From JBFHNV01 sp965365655 (lineage in GTDB: Bacteria > Pseudomonadota > Gammaproteobacteria > HK1): a DNA stretch of 23,885 bases. Location of the stretch: the NCBI GenBank assembly GCA_965365655.1, contig CBDUCN010000037.1, positions 1 to 23,885 on the forward strand, given 5' to 3'. The translations under genes and the position numbers were made by a program. Shown one piece after another: positions 18,274-23,885 of the stretch. The notes beneath the pieces are model-generated. The model searched no databases, had not been told where the DNA came from, and was given only the letters and a program-made list of their open reading frames with translations. Position 1 is the first letter of the stretch. Every line of letters begins with the position of its first letter.

Positions 18274-19070
18274 GCGTGCCCGGGACGGCGCCGGGCACGC
18301 TGCCGCTTGCGGTGCTGCAGTGCCAGGGGCATCCCGGCGACCCCGCGGCCAACCTCGCCCTGCTGGCGGCGCGCTGCCGCGAGGCGGCGATGGCCGGGGA
18401 TCGGCTGCTGGTCACTCCGGAGCTGTTCCTGACCGGCTTCCACATCGGCGCGCGGGTGCGCGCACTCGCGTGCGCGCTGGACAGCCCGCAGGTGCGCGGG
18501 GTGTGCGCGCTCGCGCGCCGCCACCGGGTGGCGCTGTGCGTCGGGTTCGCGGAGCGCGACGGCGACCGGGTGTACAACGCGGCGCTGGTCGTCGGTCCGT
18601 CGGGGCGGCTGATCGGCTGTTACCGCAAGCACCGCCTCAGCGGCCCCTACGAGAACGGCGTGTTCCAGCGCGGGTCGGGGGACGACCTCCGGTTCGGGCT
18701 CGACGGCGTGCGGGTGGGCGTGCTGGTGTGCTACGACATGGAGTTCCCGGAGAACGTGCGCCGCCTCGCGCTGGCCGGGACCCAGCTGATCGTGGTGCCC
18801 ACGGCGCTGGCGCGGGAGTGGGCGATCGTCGCCGACAAGCTGGTGCCGACGCGCGCGTTCGAGAACGGGGTGTTCATGGCGTACGCGGACCGCTGCGGGC
18901 GCGAGGGCTCCAGCGCCTACGCGGGCCGGAGCTGCATCGTCGCGCCGGACGGGCGCGACCTGGCCCGGGCCGGCGACCGGGACGCCGTGCTGCGCGCGCG
19001 CATCGTGCCGGGTGACTACGCGGCGGTGCGCAGGCGGCTGCCGTACCTCCGCGACCTGCGGGCGGGCTGA
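18270..19070 (+). CDS. Carbon-nitrogen hydrolase (nitrilase superfamily amidase)
   Basis: 266 aa from GTG 18270, which overlaps the previous stop as GTGA and has GGAGAG (18259-18264) 5 nt upstream; a GTG at 18276 is a less likely alternative. It hydrolyses a C-N bond of an amide, nitrile or carbamoyl substrate in the cytoplasm. The Glu-Lys-Cys triad is complete: E51 in VTPELFLTGF, K120 in CYRKHRL, C154 in VLVCYDMEFPE. The YDMEFPE context and YLRDLR ending resemble small aliphatic or stereoselective amidases (RamA-like) more than true nitrilases, but this does not fix the substrate. It is translationally coupled to a diguanylate cyclase, an unusual partner. Confidence 0.9.
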   Translation: MSVPGTAPGTLPLAVLQCQGHPGDPAANLALLAARCREAAMAGDRLLVTPELFLTGFHIGARVRALACALDSPQVRGVCALARRHRVALCVGFAERDGDRVYNAALVVGPSGRLIGCYRKHRLSGPYENGVFQRGSGDDLRFGLDGVRVGVLVCYDMEFPENVRRLALAGTQLIVVPTALAREWAIVADKLVPTRAFENGVFMAYADRCGREGSSAYAGRSCIVAPDGRDLARAGDRDAVLRARIVPGDYAAVRRRLPYLRDLRAG

Positions 19071-19269
19071 CGCGCCCGCCGCCGCGGCGCGAAGCGCCCG
19101 TGCGGCCGTTCACGATCGCGGGACGCGGGCTCGGCAGCCTGTCCCCGCGGCCGCTGGTCACGTGGATGTGGGGCAAGCGGCAACCGGCGCCGGAACGCGG
19201 CCGTCCGTGTCGCACGGCCCGGAGCACCTCTTTAGAATCAGCCGCACACCCGCATCCGAGGAACGCGCC

Positions 19270-20721
19270 ATGACGGCCATCACCCGCAGCCTCGCCGAGT
19301 TCGTCGCCGGCCTGTCCTGGGGGAGCTTGCCCGCGCAGGTGCGCGAGCGCGCCCGGCTCATCGTCCTCGATCACGTCGGCATCGCGCTGCGTGCGCGCCA
19401 CGCGGCGGCACTCTCGCCGTCGATGGCCCGCGCGCTCGCGCGGCTCGGCCAGGGCGCGCCGCGACGCGGTGTGGACGACGCGGATCCCGGGCGCGTCGCG
19501 AGCGTGATCGGCGACGGCGACGGCTACACGCCCACCGCCGCGGCGCTGTTCAACGGCGCACTGGGTCACGCACTGGACTTCGACGACACCCACGCGCCGG
19601 GATCCATCCACTCGGGCGCGCCGATCATCCCGGCGGCGCTGGCGGCCGCGGAGCTCAGCGGCGCCGGCGGCAAGGCGGTGATCGCGGGCGTCGTGGCCGG
19701 CTTCGAGACCCAGATCCGGCTGAGCCTCGCGCTGGTGCCGTCCGATCACTACCGCCGGGGCTTCCACCCCACGCCCACCTGCGGGGTGTTCGGCGCCGCC
19801 GCCGCGGCCGCGGTCGTGCTGGGGCTGGACGCCGATGCGGTGGAGGACGCGTTCGGGCTGTGCGGCAGCCACGCTGCCGGCTCGATGCAGTTCCTGCACG
19901 ACGGCGCGTGGAACAAGCCGTATCACACCGGCTTCGCGGCCAGCAACGGCCTCGCCGCCGCGTGCATGGCCGCGGAGGGCTTCCGCGGCGCCCGCGAGGC
20001 CATCGAGGGCCGCAGCGGCTTCCTGCACGGCTACGCGCCGTCGCCTCGCCCCGAGGAGGCCGTCGCTGGCCTCGGCCGCGACTGGAAGACGCTGGAGATC
20101 GCGGTCAAGCCGTACCCGTCGTGCCGTTACGGTCACGCGGCGATGGACGCGGTCATCGCGCTGCGCGCCGAGAACGGCATCGACTGGCGCGAGGTGGAAT
20201 CCGTCGAGATCGGGCTGCCGCGCACCGGGATGGAGATCATCGGCGAGCCGCTGGCCGAGAAGCAGCGGCCGGGGAACTACGTGGACGGCCAGTTCTCGAT
20301 GCCGTTCGTCGCCGCGGTCGCGCTGCGCGACGGCGGCATGGACTGGGACAGCTACGAGCGCCATCTCGCCGACCCCGAGACCCTGGAGCTGTGCCGCCGT
20401 ATCCGGGCCGTGGACGACCCGGAGGTGGAGGCCGAGTATCCCGCGAACATGAGCGGCTCCGCGCGCATCCACGTCGGCGGACGGGTGCTCGAGCGGATGG
20501 TGGTGATCCCGAAGGGAGAGCCCGGCAACTTCGTCAGCGACGCGGAGCTGCGCGCCAAGTTCGACGGTCTCACCGCGCCGTACCTGGACGCCGCGCGGCG
20601 TGCGGCGCTCGGCGACCGCCTGCTTGCGCTGTCCGAGGAGGGCGACATCGCGGCCCTGCTCCGCCTCACCGTCCCGCAGGCCGCCGGCACGCTTCGCGTC
20701 GCCTCCGGCGGCGGCGACTGA
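19270..20721 (+). CDS. MmgE/PrpD family protein (2-methylcitrate dehydratase / cis-aconitate decarboxylase fold)
   Basis: 483 aa, the usual family length. The ATG at 19270 is preceded by GAGGA about 8 nt upstream, and TAGAAT at 19233-19238 could be a -10 box without a good -35. Family landmarks: the N-terminal helical domain, GALGHALDFDDTH (residues 97-108, conserved acidic pair and His), GFHPTPTCGVFGAAAAAA, GSMQFLHDGAWNKPYHTGFAASNG, KPYPSCRYGHAAMDAVIAL, and the ending DLRAKFDGL-like region (ELRAKFDGLTAPYLD). Members dehydrate 2-methylcitrate, decarboxylate cis-aconitate or epimerise iminodisuccinate. No prpB/prpC lies alongside, so the methylcitrate cycle is unlikely. It is the first gene of a module with a MaoC protein, an acyl-CoA dehydrogenase and a CoA-transferase. 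Confidence 0.92.
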   Translation: MTAITRSLAEFVAGLSWGSLPAQVRERARLIVLDHVGIALRARHAAALSPSMARALARLGQGAPRRGVDDADPGRVASVIGDGDGYTPTAAALFNGALGHALDFDDTHAPGSIHSGAPIIPAALAAAELSGAGGKAVIAGVVAGFETQIRLSLALVPSDHYRRGFHPTPTCGVFGAAAAAAVVLGLDADAVEDAFGLCGSHAAGSMQFLHDGAWNKPYHTGFAASNGLAAACMAAEGFRGAREAIEGRSGFLHGYAPSPRPEEAVAGLGRDWKTLEIAVKPYPSCRYGHAAMDAVIALRAENGIDWREVESVEIGLPRTGMEIIGEPLAEKQRPGNYVDGQFSMPFVAAVALRDGGMDWDSYERHLADPETLELCRRIRAVDDPEVEAEYPANMSGSARIHVGGRVLERMVVIPKGEPGNFVSDAELRAKFDGLTAPYLDAARRAALGDRLLALSEEGDIAALLRLTVPQAAGTLRVASGGGD

Positions 20722-20734
20722 GCGGGCCGCGGCC

Positions 20735-21253
20735 GTGAGCGTGGAGCGCCGCGAGGTGGCGCCGGGGCGCTACCGGGAGACGTTCGGGCGCAACCTGGAG
20801 GACTTCCAGGTCGGCGACGTGTACGAGCATCGCCCCGGGCGCACGATCAGCGAGGTGGACAACACCTGGTTCACCCTGCTGACGATGAACACGCACCCGC
20901 TGCACTTCGACGCGGAGTACGCCGCGAAGAGCGAGTTCGGCCGGCCGCTGGTGAACTCGTGCCTGACGCTGTCCATCGTCGCCGGCATGAGCGTGAGCGA
21001 CCTCAGCCAGAAGGCCATCGGCAACCTGGGCTGGGACAAGATCAAGCTCACCGCGCCGGTGTTCGCCGGCGACACCATCTATGCGGAGAGCGAGGTGCTC
21101 GCGAAGCGCGAGTCGAAGTCGCGCCCGACGCAGGGCATCGTCACCGTGCGGACGACGGGCAGGAAGGCCGACGGGACGGTGTTCATGACCTACGAGCGGA
21201 GCTTCCTGGTGCCGAAACGGGGACACGGGGTGGACGACGCGGCGGGCTATTGA
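20735..21253 (+). CDS. MaoC-like hot-dog fold protein with altered hydratase motif
   Basis: 172 aa from GTG 20735, 13 nt after the PrpD-family stop; GTG 20741 is also possible. Single hot-dog domain: NLEDFQVGDVYEHRPGRTISEVDNTWFTLLTMNTHPLHFDAEYA, then FGRPLVNSCLTLSIVAGMSVSDL and LTAPVFAGDTIYAESEV. In R-specific enoyl-CoA hydratases the motif reads D-x-N-P-x-H with catalytic Asp and His; here the equivalent is N52-T-H54-P-L-H, so the catalytic Asp position is Asn and the Asn position is His. This matches a MaoC subgroup commonly found with acyl-CoA dehydrogenases and CaiB-type transferases. It is probably a hydratase for a bulky or dicarboxylic enoyl-CoA, but activity cannot be assumed. Confidence 0.88.
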   Translation: MSVERREVAPGRYRETFGRNLEDFQVGDVYEHRPGRTISEVDNTWFTLLTMNTHPLHFDAEYAAKSEFGRPLVNSCLTLSIVAGMSVSDLSQKAIGNLGWDKIKLTAPVFAGDTIYAESEVLAKRESKSRPTQGIVTVRTTGRKADGTVFMTYERSFLVPKRGHGVDDAAGY

Positions 21254-21292
21254 GGTGGAGGCGTCTGCGCGGTGAGACATCCACCCCGCAAC

Positions 21293-21300
21293 GGAGGTGA
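21293..21300 (+). promoter_or_regulatory. Near-perfect ribosome binding site for the acyl-CoA dehydrogenase
   Basis: GGAGGTGA complements the 16S rRNA 3' end over eight bases and lies 6 nt before the ATG at 21307. It fixes the start and predicts higher translation than for the neighbours in this module, whose Shine-Dalgarno sites are weak. Confidence 0.8.
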
Positions 21301-21306
21301 CTGACG

Positions 21307-22470
21307 ATGGCGGGACCCGCCGCGCAGGACAACTACGACGAGTCGCTGATCCTCGATGCGATCGATCGGTTCCTCGAGCGCGACGTGCGGCCGGTCGCGC
21401 ACGATCTGGAGGCGAGCGATACCTGGCCCGAGGACATCGTCGCGTCGATGCGGGAGCTGGGGCTGTTCGGGGCCACCATCTCGCCGGAGTACGGTGGCCT
21501 CGGCCTGTCCGCGACGACGTACACGAAGATCGTCGAGCGGGTGTCGGCCGTGTGGATGTCGGTGTCGGGGATCTTCAACTCGCACCTGATCATGGCCGCC
21601 GCGGTGGAGCGATTCGGCAGCGAGGCGATGAAGCGCCATTACCTGCCGCGCTTCGCGAGCGGCGAGCTTCGCGGCGGCATCGCGCTCACCGAGCCGGACG
21701 CGGGCACCGACCTGCAGGGGATCCGCACCCGCGCGCGGCGCGACGGCGACCACTACGTCGTGACCGGCGCCAAGACCTGGATCAGCAACAGCGTCTACGG
21801 CGACCTGCTGGCGGTGCTGGTGAAGACCGATCCGAAGGCGGAGCCCGCGCACCGCGGCATGAGCCTGCTGCTGGTGGAGCACGGCGATCCGGGATTCCGC
21901 ATCACGAAGAAGCTCGAGAAGCTGGGCTACAAGGGCATCGATTCCGGCGAGATGGTGTTCGAGGACGCGCGGGTGCCGGTCGGGCGGCTGATCGGCGAGG
22001 AGGGCCGGGGTCTGCAGCAGATCCTCGCGGGCCTCGAGCTCGGGCGCATCAACGTTGCCGCGCGCGGCGTCGGCATTGCCCGCGCCTGCGTCGAGGACTC
22101 GGTGCGCTACGCGCAGATGCGCAAGACCTTCGGCAAGCCCATCGTCGAGCACCAGGCCATCGCGCTGAAGCTGGCCGACATGGCCACCCGGGTGGAGGCT
22201 GCACGGCTGCTCGTGGAGAGCGCCGCGCGCGCGTACGACACCGGCGAGCGCTGCGACATGGAGGCGGGCATGGCAAAGCTGTTCGCCACCGAGGCGGCGG
22301 TCGAGAACTCACTGGAAGCGATGCGCATTCACGGCGCGTACGGTTATTCGAAGGAGTACGACATCGAGCGCTACTACCGCGACGCTCCACTGCTCGCGAT
22401 CGGCGAGGGGACCAACGAGCTGCAGCGCCTGATCATCGCCCGCCAGCTCGTGAAGCGGCACCCGGCGTGA
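21307..22470 (+). CDS. Acyl-CoA dehydrogenase (FAD-dependent)
   Basis: 387 aa, full family length. It forms a 2,3-trans-enoyl-CoA from an acyl-CoA and passes electrons to ETF. N-terminal helical domain; middle beta domain with IALTEPDAGTDLQGIRTRA and VTGAKTWISNSVYGD (FAD/substrate contacts); C-terminal helical domain with YAQMRKTFGKPIVEHQAIALKLADM and EAMRIHGAYGYSKEYDIERYYRDA. The catalytic base is E367 in LAIGEGTNELQR, the position used by medium-chain and glutaryl-CoA dehydrogenases. Arg/His positions that would favour a dicarboxylate such as glutaryl- or methylsuccinyl-CoA cannot be judged without alignment. It sits between the MaoC-like and CoA-transferase genes, so these three likely act on one CoA-ester series. 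Confidence 0.94.
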   Translation: MAGPAAQDNYDESLILDAIDRFLERDVRPVAHDLEASDTWPEDIVASMRELGLFGATISPEYGGLGLSATTYTKIVERVSAVWMSVSGIFNSHLIMAAAVERFGSEAMKRHYLPRFASGELRGGIALTEPDAGTDLQGIRTRARRDGDHYVVTGAKTWISNSVYGDLLAVLVKTDPKAEPAHRGMSLLLVEHGDPGFRITKKLEKLGYKGIDSGEMVFEDARVPVGRLIGEEGRGLQQILAGLELGRINVAARGVGIARACVEDSVRYAQMRKTFGKPIVEHQAIALKLADMATRVEAARLLVESAARAYDTGERCDMEAGMAKLFATEAAVENSLEAMRIHGAYGYSKEYDIERYYRDAPLLAIGEGTNELQRLIIARQLVKRHPA

Positions 22471-22486
22471 CCGGGCTCCGGTCACG
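22466..22486 (+). other. Hairpin spanning the acyl-CoA dehydrogenase stop codon
   Basis: CGTGACCGG (22466-22474) and CCGGTCACG (22478-22486) form a perfect 9-bp stem with a 3-nt GCT loop. The TGA stop (22468-22470) is inside the 5' arm. There is no T-run. It ends 6 nt before an in-frame ATG (22493) of the CoA-transferase and would mask initiation there, unless opened by ribosomes terminating on the upstream gene. Confidence 0.55.
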
Positions 22487-22525
22487 GGCGCGATGAGCGC
22501 CGCGCGGACGCACGGGGCGCGACCG

Positions 22526-23710
22526 ATGCTGCCACTGCAAGACGTCCGCGTCCTCGCGGTCGAGCAGTACGGCGCAGGGCCCTTCGGCACGATGTTCCTG
22601 GCCGACCAGGGCGCGGAGGTGATCAAGGTCGAGAACCCGCGCGACGGCGGCGACATGGCGCGCGACGTCGGGCCGTTCTTCCTCGGCGAGCGCGACTCGC
22701 TGTTCTTCCACGCGTTCAACCGCAACAAGCGAAGTCTCACGCTGGACCTCGGGCGGCCCGAGGGGCAGGCGGTGTTCCACCGGCTGGTCGCGAACGCCGA
22801 CGCGGTGGCGTCGAACCTGCGCGGCGACGTGCCGGCGAAGCTGGGGCTCACCTACGATGCGCTGAAGGCTCACAACCCGCGCATCGTGTGCGCGCACCTC
22901 TCGGCCTACGGGCGCACCGGTCCGCGCGCGGCGTGGCCCGGCTACGACTACCTGATGCAGGCCGAGGCCGGGTACTTCTCGCTGACCGGAGAGCCGGGCG
23001 GACCGCCGGCGCGTTTCGGGCTGTCCATCGTGGATCTGATGACCGGTCTCGCGCTCGCGTACGCGCTGCTGGCCGGGCTCACCCAGGCGCGGGCGACGGG
23101 CGAGGGGCGCGACATGGACGTGAGCCTGTTCGACGTCGCGCTGAACAACACCAACTACCTCGCGTCCTGGTACCTCAATGCCGGTCACGTGCAGGGGCGC
23201 GAGCCGCGCTCGGCGCACCCGTCGCTGGTGCCGTGCCAGCTCTACACCACCCGCGACGGGTGGATCTTCATCATGTGCAACAAGGAGAAATTCTGGCCGG
23301 CGCTGTGCGAGGCCATCGGCCGCCCGGAGTGGGGCGGCGATCCCCGGTTCGCGCGATTCGCGGACCGCCTCGCGCACCGCGACGAGCTGACGCGGATGCT
23401 CGACGACGCGCTCGCGGCGCGCACCACGGCCGAGTGGCTGGAGCGTTTCGCGGGCAGCGTGCCGGCGGCGCCGATCAACGACGTGAAGTCGGCGCTGGAC
23501 AACCCGTTCGTGACGGAGCACGGCCGGATCCAGGACATCGCGCACCGCGACGGGCGCAGCATCCGGCTGCTGTCACCGCCGGTGACCTGCAGCGATCCGC
23601 CGCCGGCGCGCCCGGGCCCGGACCTGGGCGAGCACACCGACGAGACGCTGCGCTCGGCGGGCTTCGGAGACGACGAGATCGCGTCGCTGCGCCGCGACGG
23701 GATCGTCTGA
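22526..23710 (+). CDS. Class III CoA-transferase, CaiB/BaiF family
   Basis: 394 aa from the ATG at 22526, preferred because it gives the canonical opening LPLQDVRVLAVEQYGAGPFGTMFLADQGAEVIKVE. An ATG at 22493 adds 11 residues but sits just behind a hairpin. It moves CoA between carboxylates through an enzyme-bound aspartyl thioester, so a substrate acid is activated without ATP. Visible: RNKRSLTLDLGRPEGQ, HLSAYGRTGPRAAWPGYDYLMQAEAG, TGEPGGPPARFG, and GRDMDVSLFDVALNN, with the presumed nucleophile Asp in LFD (about residue 203). The C-terminal part CNKEKFWPALCEAIGRPEW and PVTCSDPPPARPGPDLGEHTDE is typical. It is the last gene of the PrpD-MaoC-acyl-CoA dehydrogenase module. The acid could be a succinyl-CoA-linked dicarboxylate, but this is unproven. 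Confidence 0.93.
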   Translation: MLPLQDVRVLAVEQYGAGPFGTMFLADQGAEVIKVENPRDGGDMARDVGPFFLGERDSLFFHAFNRNKRSLTLDLGRPEGQAVFHRLVANADAVASNLRGDVPAKLGLTYDALKAHNPRIVCAHLSAYGRTGPRAAWPGYDYLMQAEAGYFSLTGEPGGPPARFGLSIVDLMTGLALAYALLAGLTQARATGEGRDMDVSLFDVALNNTNYLASWYLNAGHVQGREPRSAHPSLVPCQLYTTRDGWIFIMCNKEKFWPALCEAIGRPEWGGDPRFARFADRLAHRDELTRMLDDALAARTTAEWLERFAGSVPAAPINDVKSALDNPFVTEHGRIQDIAHRDGRSIRLLSPPVTCSDPPPARPGPDLGEHTDETLRSAGFGDDEIASLRRDGIV

Positions 23711-23885
23711 AGCCCGCGCCGGGGGCAGGCGGCGGGGCTCAGGTCGCGGAGCGCCGGCGGCGCGCGTGCGCGTCGCGCCGTGTCGTATCCCGGTCCTGTG
23801 CGTCGCGCCGCTCGTCGCGCCGGCGTTCGGGGCCCGGCCGCCCGTGCCGGCGCCGCACGGCACGGCGGCGCTCCCGGTGCCTGCG
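23711..23885. other. Window-end stretch without a supported gene
   Basis: 175 nt of very GC-rich sequence with repeated GTCGCGCCG units near 23768, 23804 and 23814. On the minus strand a frame open to the window edge ends at a TGA at 23739-23741 and would encode an Arg-rich tail with recurring RRD units. It could be the end of a convergent gene, but nothing conserved is recognisable. No terminator with a T-run follows the CoA-transferase gene. Confidence 0.35.

Noticed and set aside
19270..20721. Methylcitrate cycle (prpBCD) assignment for the PrpD-family gene
   Set aside because: No methylisocitrate lyase, methylcitrate synthase or PrpR is adjacent; the family includes several other activities.

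Overview
The window is very GC-rich (about 70 % by eye), densely packed bacterial chromosome with strong Shine-Dalgarno sites, frequent GTG starts and 1-4 nt gene junctions. The gene content (cobalamin-dependent MetH, an EipB/DUF1849 periplasmic protein, a DsbA-like oxidoreductase, DppABCDF-type transport, CaiB/BaiF and MmgE/PrpD enzymes) points to a heterotrophic Pseudomonadota member, probably beta- or gamma-like, or alpha. The lineage cannot be fixed from the sequence alone. No tRNA, rRNA, CRISPR array, insertion sequence or prophage gene was seen, and no DNA-binding regulator is encoded here.

Layout. (1) 1-3.5 kb, housekeeping and envelope: the 3' end of metH, a convergent periplasmic DsbA-like protein with an extra N-terminal helical domain, and a divergent EipB-family protein. 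(2) 3.5-7.8 kb, minus strand: a tight four-gene operon encoding a CoA-acylating aldehyde dehydrogenase, both subunits of a SucCD-like ADP-forming acyl-CoA ligase, and a TauE/SafE anion exporter. It has its own promoter and a perfect 16-bp palindrome in its leader. (3) 8.2-14 kb, plus strand: a complete peptide-type ABC importer in the order ATPase-ATPase-binding protein-permease-permease. It has a good promoter, a hairpin after the binding-protein gene, and a rho-independent terminator at the end. (4) 14.1-16.7 kb: an Ldh2/MDH2-type 2-hydroxyacid dehydrogenase (minus), an orphan 2Fe-2S ferredoxin of the VanB C-terminal type, and a D-2-hydroxyacid dehydrogenase. (5) 16.9-19.1 kb: a PAS-GGDEF diguanylate cyclase overlapping a nitrilase-superfamily amidase by 4 nt. 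(6) 19.3-23.7 kb: a plus-strand catabolic module of MmgE/PrpD protein, MaoC-like protein, acyl-CoA dehydrogenase and class III CoA-transferase.

The most interesting unit is region 2. A carboxylate-CoA ligase of the SucCD type, an acylating aldehyde dehydrogenase resembling sulfoacetaldehyde dehydrogenase SauS, and a TauE/SafE exporter together resemble sulfoacetate/C2-sulfonate metabolism. That reading is inference: no Xsc, sulfite-lyase or SauR gene is in the window. Region 6 looks like a pathway for a branched or dicarboxylic acid handled as CoA thioesters; its substrate is unknown. The transporter between them may import a substrate for one of these pathways, but nothing in the sequence fixes its ligand.
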